64,000 bases of DNA from Eubacteriaceae bacterium (GTDB lineage Bacteria; Bacillota; Clostridia; Lachnospirales; Lachnospiraceae). Of the stretch, positions 1 to 7,693 are shown in pieces. Every line of letters begins with the position of its first letter. The stretch's first letter is position 1. The stretch is taken from positions 1-64,000 of the forward strand of contig CAJTCR010000025.1 in assembly GCA_910574915.1 (NCBI GenBank), written 5' to 3'. Under the pieces are notes generated by a model, which saw only the letters and a program-made list of their open reading frames with translations, made no database searches and had not been told where the DNA came from. Both the position numbers and the translations under genes were made by a program.

Positions 1-51
1 CCACTCTTTTAAACGGTATTGTACAGCCACTGCTGTTGTTGCTGAGTTCAT
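1..51 (-). CDS. Start of IS66-type accessory protein (TnpA-like), cut by window edge
   Basis: The first 17 codons of a minus-strand gene are visible, beginning at the ATG at 49-51 and reading MNSATTAVAVQYRLKEW. A good Shine-Dalgarno (GGAGG on the minus strand, about 60-64) lies 7 bases upstream. The 'RLKEW' stretch after a short polar N-terminus is what small IS66-family accessory proteins show, so the gene probably belongs to an insertion sequence extending left of the window. Only 17 residues can be read, so the family call is tentative. The AT-rich DNA to the right is consistent with a mobile-element boundary. Confidence 0.45.
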   Translation of the reverse strand, partial: MNSATTAVAVQYRLKEW

Positions 52-76
52 AGACTTACCTCCGTATAACGGTATC

Positions 77-97
77 AAAAGTTAAGGCTTAACTTTT
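77..97. repeat. Perfect 10-bp palindrome upstream of the IS66-like start
   Basis: Two 10-base arms (AAAAGTTAAG and CTTAACTTTT) flank a single central G. It sits between the truncated transposition gene and the AT-rich DNA. Hairpins next to the first gene of an insertion sequence often limit read-through from outside. That role is inferred here. Confidence 0.4.
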
Positions 98-163
98 AAT
101 ACTTATGATAGAAATATAGCCTATTGTCACACACTTTGCCCTCATAGTCGAGGTACGTACTAT

Positions 164-250
164 CTACCGTTTACTAATCATCTTTTTCAATGACAAATAC
201 TCATTTATTGTCATTTCTGCATTATATTTATTATTGTTCTTTTCTTCCAT
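164..250 (-). CDS. Possible 28-residue peptide, unrecognised
   Basis: A minus-strand ORF starts at the ATG at 248-250 and stops at TAG 164-166. The product is short, highly charged and Asn/Lys-rich, ending KKMISKR. The upstream GAGAGTG is only a weak ribosome site. It lies beyond the terminator that ends the clpP transcript, in an AT-rich tract. It may be the tail of an older gene or chance. No function is proposed. Confidence 0.18.
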   Translation of the reverse strand: MEEKNNNKYNAEMTINEYLSLKKMISKR

Positions 251-324
251 AATTTCACTCTCTTTTACTAACAATCTTGTGTATTGATTTTAGCTGAAAT
301 AAATAAAAACTACAACAAAAATAA

Positions 325-353
325 GTAGGTACAACGTAATCTGTCATACCTAC
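325..353 (-). terminator. Hairpin terminator for the AraC-ClpP transcript
   Basis: GTAGGTA (325-331) and TACCTAC (347-353) are perfectly complementary across a 15-base loop. Read on the minus strand the stem is followed by TTATTTTTGTTG. It lies about 105 bases past the clpP stop codon, as expected for the end of that transcript. Confidence 0.5.
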
Positions 354-459
354 CTATATGCACCCTGTTTGTCAGCGTTGATGATAAGTTGTTGTAAATA
401 CTTCCTTATCACCGTAAACCTAAACTTTTACAAGTTTGTTAGCTTTTTATTCTAACATT

Positions 460-1050
460 TCAACGCTTATCTATGATTTTATCAATTAACCCAAAATCCA
501 TTGCCTCAGTTGCTGACATATAGTTATCGCGTTCTGTTGCAAGGGCAATTTCCTCAATGCTTTTTCCAGTATTCACTGCTAAAATAGAGTTTAGGCGTTC
601 TTTACTTTTTTGTATATGGTCGGATGTTATTTTTATATCTGTTGCCTGTCCTTGAATACCATTTCCATGAATTGCTGGCTGGTGTATCATTATTTCTGCG
701 TTTGGCAAAGCGATACGTTTTCCTTTCGTTCCACCAGCTAATAAAAAAGCTCCAAAGCTGGCGGCAAGACCAATACAAATAGTTGAAACATCACATTTTA
801 TATATTGCATTGTATCATAAATAGCAAAACCGGCTGATACAGAACCTCCGGGACTGTTTATATATAACTGTATATCTTTTTCGGGGTCTTGTGCTTCTAA
901 AAACAACATTTGAGCAATAATCAGACTGGCTGACATATCGCTTACTTCTTCCCCCAAAAAAACAATTCTATCGGATAGTAACCGTGAGAAAATATCATAA
1001 CTTCTTTCTCCGTGGCTTGTCTGTTCAATTACATAAGGTATCGTACTCAT
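460..1050 (-). CDS. clpP: ClpP-family serine protease, accessory copy
   Basis: This 196-residue protein has normal ClpP length. ClpP forms tetradecameric proteolytic chambers fed by Clp ATPases. The catalytic serine lies in [10 protein letters not shown], the histidine in IMIHQP and the aspartate in ERDNYMSA, so the triad looks intact. The start overlaps the stop of the upstream AraC-like gene by four bases (ATGA), and AAGGAG sits about 7 bases before it, indicating translational coupling. Base composition is clearly more AT-rich than the chromosome-like part of the window, and no Clp ATPase is adjacent. An accessory ClpP paired with an AraC regulator next to an IS-like gene suggests mobile-element cargo rather than the housekeeping copy. 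Confidence 0.88.
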   Translation of the reverse strand: MSTIPYVIEQTSHGERSYDIFSRLLSDRIVFLGEEVSDMSASLIIAQMLFLEAQDPEKDIQLYINSPGGSVSAGFAIYDTMQYIKCDVSTICIGLAASFGAFLLAGGTKGKRIALPNAEIMIHQPAIHGNGIQGQATDIKITSDHIQKSKERLNSILAVNTGKSIEEIALATERDNYMSATEAMDFGLIDKIIDKR

Positions 1051-1460
1051 GCAGCAATCTCCTTAATTCGTGTAATAAATTTGTAACTAAAGATATAAGA
1101 AAAACACATAGAAATTCTGTTTTGTTTTGGCATAAAGATTCCAATATCCCTATAAATTTTAGGTGGATATAAATACATTTGTTTAAAAGCAAACGAAAAG
1201 GACTGTTGTGTATCATATCCAGCTTCATACGCAATTTGCATTATTGGCTTATCTGTTTTTACCAGCTTTTCAGTAGCAGTGAGTCTGCGGTTTTGTAAAT
1301 ATTTATACATGGTAATTCCTGTATACTCTGTAAAAATGCGATTAAGATAGAATTTGGAATAACCAATATTTTTTGATATATTATCTAAGTTGATTTCTTT
1401 CTCTAAATTCTTCTCGATATAATCTATTACTTTTTTTACAACTTCTTTTTGGTCTTTCAT
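1047..1460 (-). CDS. AraC-family regulator lacking an effector domain
   Basis: Residues about 5-105 form a complete double helix-turn-helix of the AraC/XylS type, with the second-helix signature [19 protein letters not shown]. Unlike most family members it has no N-terminal sensor domain and ends after a roughly 30-residue tail, giving a MarA-like layout of 137 residues. The start at 1460 is preferred over the adjacent ATG at 1463 because AAGGAGG is then 5 bases upstream. The gene reads into clpP with a four-base overlap, so it probably controls its own operon. A relic resembling a GyrI-like effector domain, the kind often fused to such DNA-binding domains, occurs at 7444-7596, but no direct link can be shown. 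Confidence 0.8.
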   Translation of the reverse strand: MKDQKEVVKKVIDYIEKNLEKEINLDNISKNIGYSKFYLNRIFTEYTGITMYKYLQNRRLTATEKLVKTDKPIMQIAYEAGYDTQQSFSFAFKQMYLYPPKIYRDIGIFMPKQNRISMCFSYIFSYKFITRIKEIAA

Positions 1461-1696
1461 CATATCCTCCTTGCGCGCTTATCCATTATAGCAAATTTAA
1501 TTATACGTGTCTTAATAAAAAATGCGATTTTGGTACAGTTATGCGGATGCCCCATATCATGGGGAGATGAAGAACAAACCAGTTATTTTTATGAGCGTAT
1601 GCTGAGTTACTATAGAGATCTAACTAATACAACAATTCCAGTTATGCATTGATATCTGTGCGTGTTACAATGGTTTCAACACGAGGGAGGAATATT

Positions 1697-1879
1697 ATGG
1701 AAGTACTGGAAACCGCACTGGATGAAAATGGCAATCAGGTTGGTATTCTGCCGGACATTATTTTTTCAGGCAAACAGAATATTTACTGGAATGAGGTGGA
1801 GAAGTATTTGGAACGTTTTGTCGGGAAATTGGTGGAAATAGCGGAGACCGGCGAAATTATTTATTTGATTTGTGGTTGA
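1697..1879 (+). pseudogene. Truncated N-terminal fragment of a conserved short-domain protein
   Basis: Starting at ATG 1697 behind GAGGGAGG, the ORF encodes 60 residues containing ILPDIIFSGKQNIYW followed by a VEKYLERFVGKLVEI segment. It then stops within six residues of the next ORF's start. Proteins beginning in this style are usually much longer, so this looks like an N-terminus cut off by a rearrangement. I do not recognise the function. It is followed immediately by an unrelated RES-domain relic, which supports a junction near 1870-1880. Confidence 0.35.
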
Positions 1880-2212
1880 GCAAAGCAATCGGTCGTTTAA
1901 GACGGAATATGTAATTCCGCAACTTATTATGCTTGCTGCTAATGAATTGAATCTTGATGGGATTTCATATTATTCTAAAAGAGTGAAGGATGACAGGCTG
2001 GCATCAATGAATACTGTCAATTTTGCACTTTTTGCAAAGTATAATGGAGAAAAAAATATTCTAAAATATGTAAAGATATTTTATTGACTCCTTCTGTTAA
2101 TTTTTCGATGTATAAACAGCTCAATTATGACGCAACATATAGAGCTGATGACATTAGCCCTCATATAGAAAAATTGGAGTTTACTCAGGAACCGGCTGAT
2201 AAGGCGGTTTAA
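1872..2212 (+). pseudogene. RES-domain toxin C-terminus with a frameshift
   Basis: Residues read from 1872 (TEYVIPQLIM, then LDGISYYSKRV and FALFAKYNGEK) resemble the C-terminal half of RES-domain proteins, NAD+-degrading toxins often paired with antitoxins. The frame ends at 2087, but the next frame continues coherently from 2083 to the TAA at 2210-2212 (TPSVNFSMYKQL, YRADDISPHIEKLEF). A single frameshift therefore lies near 2080-2088. No N-terminal half or catalytic Arg/Ser region is present, so the gene is dead. The last 32 bases overlap the convergent LysR gene. The family call is by eye. Confidence 0.4.
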
Positions 2213-3086
2213 GATACCCTTCAGATTTCAATTTTTCAAGCAGTCTTTCGGCAATAGGGGTAAAGATTTGGTATTTTTTCCAAATTAAATATATCTTTGT
2301 TTCAAGCTTCGGCGTGAGGGGACGAAAAACAAGTCCGCTTTCAGGGTTTGTGTCAATCAAATGTTCAAAGGTCAAAAGATAGCCGAGTCCTTCTTTCACA
2401 AAAAGCGATCCGTTATATGATAGCCGAAACGACCCTTCAAGGTGTAATTTATCCATGCTGCTGCCGCACCATTTGGAAATATCATTGCTCCATCCCTGTT
2501 CGGAACAAAAAAGAGGGAGTCCAAATAAGTCATCCACGCAGATGGCTTCTTTTTCCGCCAATGGACAGTCCTTTGGCATGACAACACCCCAAAGATCAGC
2601 ATGGGGAAAGGTCAAATAATGATATTTTGCAGTATTGGGTTCCTGCGCCAGTACGGCAAAGTCAATGATACCTTTATCCAGTTTTTCTGTAACCTGTTCC
2701 GTGTCGCCGCTGGTAATATGATAACGCAGATCAGGGTAAGACTCTTTGAATCTTCTGATTGTGGCGGCGAGGCATCTAATCTGGTAAGATTCCGCCAAAC
2801 CGAAGTAAACATCCCCTCCCAGAACATCATCCAAAGCAAGAAATTCTGTTGTAATTTTGTCAGCCATTTTTATCAAGTCTTCCGCCCGTTTTCGAAGCAA
2901 AACACCTTCTTCAGTCAGCTGTATGCTAAAACTATGGCGCGTGAACAGCTTTTTCCCAAGCTCATCTTCAAGCGCTTTTAACTGCTTGGAGAGTGTGGGC
3001 TGGGTAACGTGAAGCAGATGCGCCGCACGGGTCATGTTTTCTTCTCTTGCCACGGCGAGAAAATATCTCATTGTCCGCAGTTCCAT
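2181..3086 (-). CDS. LysR-family transcriptional regulator
   Basis: The 301-residue product has the standard LysR layout. A winged helix-turn-helix spans residues 1-65 (MRYFLAVAREENMTRAAHLL and LHVTQPTLSKQLKALE), followed by a periplasmic-binding-like effector domain from about residue 90 to the end. Length is typical. A GGAGGGC ribosome site lies just before the start at 3086. A divergently transcribed target is not obvious, since the DNA upstream is degraded, so the regulon cannot be inferred. The 3' end overlaps the RES relic. The inverted repeat at 3098-3122 is a plausible autoregulatory site. Confidence 0.9.
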   Translation of the reverse strand: MELRTMRYFLAVAREENMTRAAHLLHVTQPTLSKQLKALEDELGKKLFTRHSFSIQLTEEGVLLRKRAEDLIKMADKITTEFLALDDVLGGDVYFGLAESYQIRCLAATIRRFKESYPDLRYHITSGDTEQVTEKLDKGIIDFAVLAQEPNTAKYHYLTFPHADLWGVVMPKDCPLAEKEAICVDDLFGLPLFCSEQGWSNDISKWCGSSMDKLHLEGSFRLSYNGSLFVKEGLGYLLTFEHLIDTNPESGLVFRPLTPKLETKIYLIWKKYQIFTPIAERLLEKLKSEGYLKPPYQPVPE

Positions 3087-3097
3087 ATTGCCCTCCT

Positions 3098-3122
3098 ATG
3101 ATATTCTCAAAATTTATATCAT
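3098..3122. promoter_or_regulatory. LysR-type operator candidate
   Basis: ATGATAT and ATATCAT are perfectly inverted across an 11-base AT-rich spacer, 12 bases upstream of the LysR start codon. This matches the T-N11-A style of LysR boxes and suggests autoregulation. Confidence 0.5.
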
Positions 3123-3445
3123 GGTAAAAATTATAGCCATTAGCAAAATAAAAGTCAAGGGGATATAATACAGGCATAGCAGGAAGGGAGACGGTCATAC
3201 GGATGCGCCTTTCTTTATGCAGATTATCATGATTATTATAAGACGGAACGCGGCTGCCTGTATCTGTATGAGCAGGGAACGAAGGACTGCGTGGCGCTGC
3301 TGAAGAAGCTGGGTGTGCTGTAACAGGAAGGAGCAGTACACTGCTTGCTTTACGATAATGATAAAGATTAAAATACACGGAATGACTTTTCAGGGGTTTC
3401 ATGGTAGAATAGAATAAAAGACGGAGGCATGCGACGCGTTAATTT
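3123..3445. other. Degraded intergenic stretch with a coding relic
   Basis: No intact gene is present. The plus-strand frame 3201-3323 is open and ends with a TAA. It reads like the tail of a protein (FLYADYHDYYKTERG, LLKKLGVL) but has no start and is not recognised. The ATG at 3429 behind ACGGAGG may be the original start of the PIN-domain gene that follows, now out of frame with it. Confidence 0.35.
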
Positions 3446-3942
3446 AAGGTTTATCTGGACACCTCAGTGGTCAGCTACCTGTATCAGATGGACACACCGG
3501 AAAAATGAAAGATACGCTGGAATTGTGGAAGCTGTTTAGACAGGGATGCTATGAAGTGTACATCTCTGATATCGTGCTAAATGAGATTAGCGGCTGCGGC
3601 CAGGAAAAGCTGGATATCCTCCTTGGCTATCTGAAACAGGTTCAGTATCATCTGGTCTATACGGATGAGGATACGGTGGAGCTGGCGGAGAAATTCATTG
3701 ATTTTGGTATCCTGAAGAAAAAGAGTTTGGACGACTGCCAGCATATCGCGACAGCGATCCTGGCAGGATGTGATATCATTACATCCGGGAACTTTAAACA
3801 TATCGTAAATGTAAAGACAGTGCGGGGAGTCAAGATCATCACGACATTGGAAGGCTATAAGGATTTGTTGATTTATCCGCCCTCTGTACTTCTGGAAGGA
3901 GATGATGACGATGACGAAACTGATAGTCAGCAACGATTTTAA
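3446..3942 (+). pseudogene. PIN-domain (VapC-like) toxin broken by frameshifts
   Basis: The PIN fold begins at 3446 (KVYLDTSVVSYLYQ, containing the first catalytic aspartate) and is cut by a TGA at about 3506. The remainder continues in another frame from the ATG at 3505 (KDTLELWKLFRQG, SDIVLNEISG, SLDDCQHIATAI). One missing A in the run AAAAA near 3501-3505 would rejoin them. A second disruption lies upstream: the only ATG with a ribosome site (3429) is in a different frame, and the PIN frame meets a stop at 3440. VapC toxins are endoribonucleases. This one probably lacks its first catalytic Asp. The antitoxin-like gene overlapping its 3' end is intact. Confidence 0.6.
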
Positions 3943-4084
3943 TCTGGAGGACATCCAGAAGATCCGGGAATATAATTCTCTGCGCCATGTCCAGATGACT
4001 CCCAGAGAGATCATAGAGGATGCCCGGAAGGGTGCTGCAGTGATACTGGAGAGGTTGCGGCAGAGTGAAAAGGCAAGTGTATGA
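3911..4084 (+). CDS. Antitoxin-like partner of the PIN toxin
   Basis: This 57-residue protein (SNDFNLEDIQKIREYNS, then MTPREIIEDARKGA) resembles small antitoxins encoded directly after PIN toxins in Firmicutes. It starts inside the 3' end of the toxin gene. GGAAGGAG precedes three in-frame ATGs (3902, 3905, 3911), and 3911 gives the start most like relatives. The overlap implies coupled expression. Because the toxin is disrupted, this is an orphan antitoxin that could still neutralise related toxins elsewhere. Confidence 0.5.
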   Translation: MTKLIVSNDFNLEDIQKIREYNSLRHVQMTPREIIEDARKGAAVILERLRQSEKASV

Positions 4085-4341
4085 CAGGATTTTGGAAAAG
4101 GCGGTCAGAGATGGCTGCATTAAGCAGATTCCTGCTAAACCCGCTATATTAGCTGGTTTCAGAACGCGGGATTCACATTCCTGCTTTATAAACCGATCAC
4201 TACGGCGCTGCGCAGGACGGGGTATCTGTCGGAGTCTGCCGAGGTAATATACTTACATGGCAGTTTGCGTTTGTGCCGCTTCTATATCGGACGAATGGCG
4301 AAAAACTTTAGACCTGTTTTTGGATTTCCCGTACTAGATTT

Positions 4342-4372
4342 ATGCCTTTCGCTCCATTTTATATGCCTTTCG
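4342..4372. promoter_or_regulatory. LytTR-type direct repeat
   Basis: The 10-mer ATGCCTTTCG occurs twice, with starts 21 bases apart (4342 and 4363), two helical turns. LytTR regulators bind pairs of short direct repeats at this spacing. The pair lies upstream of a decayed GHKL kinase and the DUF6033-like genes, so it may be the operator of that locus. The cognate LytTR regulator is not recognisable in the window at this position. Confidence 0.4.
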
Positions 4373-4488
4373 TTCTCTGCATCCCAAAATAACAGAAAAT
4401 CTGCCGATAAATTAAGTGACGGCAGAAACGGAAGTGATACTGTCTGTTTCCCTAAAAAGCATTGTAAGGAGTTTCAGGGAAAAGGATT

Positions 4489-5036
4489 ATGCCATCCGCC
4501 AGATGGAATTTGGCAGTTATGGTGCCGGCTGTCCTTTTGCTGTCTTTTCTTTCTATTCTGTTCGGAGTAAAACTTTTTCAGGACATGATTTATTGGAACA
4601 GGGAAAAAAGCAGCCGGATTATTTTGGAGAAACAGGTCAGCAGCCCGCAGGAGCATATGGGGAGGGGAGATGGAGCGCGTTTATTCCGGGATATGTGGGA
4701 TGAGGCATGATATGAAGAATACAATCTCTGTCATCATGCAGCTTGCGGCAGGGAAGGAGGACGGACTGTAGGTATATCTGGAGGAGGAAGGAATGGTTTT
4801 TCCTGAAAGTGGAGAACAGCCTTGGCGGGAGGGTTGTGAGGAAAGCGCAGAATGAGTTCCCCGTGACGGATAAGGCGGACAGGGGGAATCATGGGATAGG
4901 GATGGTCAACATCAAAAGCACGGCACAGAAATATCAGGGGACAATGGATTTTAAGGTAAACGGCAGGGTGTTCATCCTGTCGGTGATGATGAAAAATGAG
5001 AGGAGAGAGGAAGATGGATTACGCAGTGACAGGTAA
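4489..5036 (+). pseudogene. Decayed GHKL (AgrC-like) sensor histidine kinase
   Basis: The pieces of a kinase are in order but in different frames. A membrane segment lies at the start (LAVMVPAVLLLSFLSILFGV). A helix before the phosphorylation box follows, then the H-box RHDMKNTISVIMQLAAG near 4706-4752. The C-terminal catalytic region (VENSLGGRVVRKAQNEF, then HGIGMVNIKSTAQKY) sits at 4816-4990. The N-box and the segment between H-box and G-box are missing, so there is an internal deletion as well as frameshifts. GHKL kinases of this type sense peptides and signal to LytTR regulators. The gene sits immediately before two DUF6033-like genes, which it may once have controlled. Confidence 0.65.
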
Positions 5037-5775
5037 ATTGGGAGGATGCTATCTGGCGGAGCAGTATCGGAAGAATGCATCGCCTGATAAGAATGGAGGC
5101 GTGAGCTTTGCGGAGCTTGCGGCGGCAAAGGCGGTAGGGCGGTCAGATGTATCGGGAATGAGTTTTAAGGATATGTGGCAGGCGAGGTTTCCCGGAGCCT
5201 ACTACAACGTGATGGATACATCCAAGATTGATGGTTCCTTATGGGGGAGGAATGATTATCCGTGGGATAAGTATTTCAGCAGTCATGCGGATGATTCTGT
5301 TCTGGACTGGAAACCATCGGGTGCGGAGCCTGCCATGCTTGACCCTAAAGTGCAGGCAAAGATCAATTCCACCATAGGCAAGAAGGCTATTGTTGTACCG
5401 CCGGAATTGGAAGAAAAGATGAAGAATGACCCGGAACTGGCAAAGCGTGTCATGGCAAAGGTTGAAGGATTTATTGCAGAGCAGGATATAATGAATCCAA
5501 ATCCCCGGAAGGGTTATTTGATTGCATTAGATGGGAATGGAGATATCGCGCACGCCTGCGTGACAAGTGAAAAGATGTCAGTGTCATCGGCAGAATTCAT
5601 AGAAGCCCGCAAAGCAAGGGAAGCAAAACACGCAGAATATGAGAAAATGGCGGAGCAAGCTGCCCTAAAACGCAGGCTGATGGAGCAGGAAGCAGACGAG
5701 AGACATTATAAGGACAGTATAACCCAAAAGGCGGTTTCGATTGCCGCATATGAGGCGGCAGGCATTTTGAAGTAA
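5014..5775 (+). CDS. DUF6033-like protein 1
   Basis: The 253-residue protein has no signal peptide or membrane segment. The start at 5014 is chosen because GGAGAGAGGAAG lies directly upstream. It has an N-terminal glycine/alanine-rich segment, a middle region containing KAIVVPPELEEKMKNDPELA, and a charged helix-rich C-terminus ending IAAYEAAGILK. The middle and end correspond to the next gene (VVIAPNILEQMASDPEKA and AAYEQNIMEAAGIMK), so the two are paralogues. By memory this resembles the uncharacterised DUF6033 family found near GHKL/LytTR genes. The biochemical role is unknown. Confidence 0.55.
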   Translation: MDYAVTGKLGGCYLAEQYRKNASPDKNGGVSFAELAAAKAVGRSDVSGMSFKDMWQARFPGAYYNVMDTSKIDGSLWGRNDYPWDKYFSSHADDSVLDWKPSGAEPAMLDPKVQAKINSTIGKKAIVVPPELEEKMKNDPELAKRVMAKVEGFIAEQDIMNPNPRKGYLIALDGNGDIAHACVTSEKMSVSSAEFIEARKAREAKHAEYEKMAEQAALKRRLMEQEADERHYKDSITQKAVSIAAYEAAGILK

Positions 5776-5873
5776 GGAAATAGTTGCTCGGACTTATTGC
5801 AAGAGAGCAGATTCAGCCCTGAATGACAGAAGGACTGTGATACAAATATGTTTTGGAAGGAGCAGAATTATTT

Positions 5874-6602
5874 ATGAGTATTTCAGGAGTAAACGGAGCT
5901 TTGGCGGGTGCATATCAGTACGCAAACCGAACGCAGAAAACAGGCACAAACAGGACGGGGTTTACGGAGCAGTTACAGAAAACGGGAGAAGCGGCAGACA
6001 CATCAAAAGTGAATGCTTACACAGAATATCTACGGTCAAAGTATGGCAACGTAAGCATCCAGAGTATTGGGAAAGACCAGAAAAGCCTTGACAGGGCAGG
6101 AAAGAGCATGAGCGGCAGCGATGTCGTGATTGCCCCGAACATTCTGGAGCAGATGGCAAGTGACCCGGAAAAGGCGGCTTATTACGAGGGGAAGATAGAT
6201 GACTTCTTTGAGGTCACGCCGAGATTGAAGGCATCCTTTGCGGCGCAGGGGCTTGATTACCAGCCGTGCGGGGTAGTCGTCCATGAGGATGGGAGCGTAA
6301 CCTATATCGGCGGATGTGGAGATTCCCCGGAGCGTGTGGCGGAGGTGAATGCAATCAATAAGGCAAAGCGGGAGAAGGAAGCCGCACAGAGGAAAGCAAG
6401 TATGGAGCGCAGCCAGGAGACGGCGGAAGAACGGAAACAGCAGATGGAAATAGCTTACAGGAAACAGGCTGTGGCGGAGTTTTTTGCCAGCCGCACAGTA
6501 GATATGAGCAAAGTTACATATACGGAAACACTGGGAGTTATGGGTTCTGCGGTTGCGGCATATGAACAGAACATTATGGAAGCGGCGGGCATTATGAAGT
6601 AG
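5874..6602 (+). CDS. DUF6033-like protein 2
   Basis: This 242-residue paralogue of the preceding gene begins MSISGVNGALAGAYQYANR, preceded by GGAAGGAG. It contains a conserved VVIAPNILEQMASDPEKAAYY segment at residues about 90-110 and a predicted long charged helix (AINKAKREKEAAQRKASMER) near residues 165-185. It ends GIMK. No signal peptide or transmembrane helix is seen. The N-terminal style recalls surface or flagellar-type filament proteins, but no function can be assigned. A 98-base gap separates it from the first copy, so co-transcription is likely. Confidence 0.6.
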   Translation: MSISGVNGALAGAYQYANRTQKTGTNRTGFTEQLQKTGEAADTSKVNAYTEYLRSKYGNVSIQSIGKDQKSLDRAGKSMSGSDVVIAPNILEQMASDPEKAAYYEGKIDDFFEVTPRLKASFAAQGLDYQPCGVVVHEDGSVTYIGGCGDSPERVAEVNAINKAKREKEAAQRKASMERSQETAEERKQQMEIAYRKQAVAEFFASRTVDMSKVTYTETLGVMGSAVAAYEQNIMEAAGIMK

Positions 6603-6616
6603 GGAAGATTATCAAG

Positions 6617-6955
6617 GTATCTGATGAGATGAAGCAGCGCGTTTTTAACAGTGTGAAGGACGCATTTTATAAATACAATGGAATGTCCGGTGATAATGAG
6701 GCAGAGTGGGAAGAAATGGCTCAGGCAAAAAACAATTATTATAAAACATGGAAGAAGGAAAACCAGGTAGCCGCGGCATGGACTTTAGGGTAGTTGGAAA
6801 TAAGCATTGGCGAGATGGGATTGCATGACAGGGCAGACTTTATGGATATGTTTCAAAAGCAGATCAGTGATATGAGGCTGTTAGGGCAGCAAAAACTGGC
6901 GGCATACTACAAGTACAGTATACAGGTGTATTGGAATTTCATGAACAAGAAGTAA
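6617..6955 (+). pseudogene. Third cluster member, cut by an in-frame amber codon
   Basis: One reading frame stays open from 6617 to the TAA at 6953-6955 apart from a single TAG at 6791-6793. Both sides look like one protein: EMKQRVFNSVKDAFYKYN before, and GEMGLHDRADFMDMFQKQ plus KLAAYYKYSIQVYWNFMNKK after. The start is missing, since only an internal ATG at 6629 exists without a ribosome site. It is probably the C-terminal part of another protein of this locus (DUF3879-like by memory), inactivated by truncation and a nonsense change. Confidence 0.45.
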
Positions 6956-7044
6956 ATTCTATCGGCTGCATATCCCCGATAAGCCACAGAGGGCAGGAAT
7001 CCCTAGCGTTTCGGCAGATTGGGGGGGGGGAATCGGGGGAGTAG

Positions 7045-7344
7045 GGAGAGGATGCATCTACGAAAGAATGTATAAAGAACCGGGTACATGAACGGTACTG
7101 GAATGATGATATAAATTGTGCGAGAACAGTAATCATCTGTTTGGGTGAATTATTTGAGATTGCTATTGAGCAGCAAACAATCTGGTCTGCGGTTGGAGTG
7201 CATGGTGCTGGCGGTTACAGAGCGCAGTGTGGCATAGTTGAAGGCACAATAAAGTATAACACAAAACATACGGAAAATGGTGAACTGATTGAAATGTTTT
7301 TTATACTCTACAGAAAAGACATAGGATCTTTCGGTTTGTTATGA
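7045..7344 (+). pseudogene. Fragment of a C_GCAxxG_C_C-family protein
   Basis: The frame from 7045 has no ATG but encodes NRVHERYWNDDINCARTVI, then HGAGGYRAQCGIVEGTI. This is the pattern of the cysteine-rich C_GCAxxG_C_C family, putative redox proteins sometimes exported. After about 7250 the sequence becomes unrelated (KYNTKHTENGELIEMFF), so the C-terminus with the remaining cysteines was replaced. A run of ten G at 7021-7030 lies just upstream. The TTG at 7141 could initiate a shorter product but has no convincing ribosome site. Confidence 0.5.
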
Positions 7345-7443
7345 ATAAGAAGTCCGCCTTTATGCCCTATTTCATCAGTATAATCAACTTTTATGCAACT
7401 TATAGGTGCGAAGCCTAACGAAAAGGCACGTTGGAATATATAG

Positions 7444-7596
7444 ACTAAAACAAAATCTCATATTCCAAACGCATATAAGGCTTTAATGACATATATGGCG
7501 ATAAACGGAATCAAAGAAAAACATGATCCGGCAATCCTTTCCTGCTATGAACATGAGTATTTCAATAATCATGGCGTTAAGTTTATGGATATTTAA
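7444..7596 (+). pseudogene. Tail of a GyrI-like effector domain
   Basis: An open frame without a start reads SHIPNAYKALMTYMAING, then YEHEYFNNHGVKFMDI and stop. This resembles the C-terminal third of GyrI-like small-molecule-binding domains fused to AraC-type regulators. The N-terminal part is absent. The rest of the 7345-7693 gap shows no gene. Confidence 0.35.
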
Positions 7597-7693
7597 TTTG
7601 CAGGTTCTTATTCGAGATGGAAGGCTGCTTGCGTCGGTGGTATACTTTTCTATAGCGATTCAATCATTTTATTTATGAAGTGGAGGAACTCAG

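Noticed and set aside
1449-1652. 67-residue plus-strand ORF downstream of the AraC start
   Set aside because: It begins antisense inside the AraC gene without a ribosome site. The last part may be a relic but matches nothing I recognise.
4265-4570. 101-residue ORF covering the LytTR-type repeat
   Set aside because: No ribosome site, cysteine- and serine-rich composition of non-coding DNA, and it overlaps better-supported kinase remnants and a regulatory repeat.
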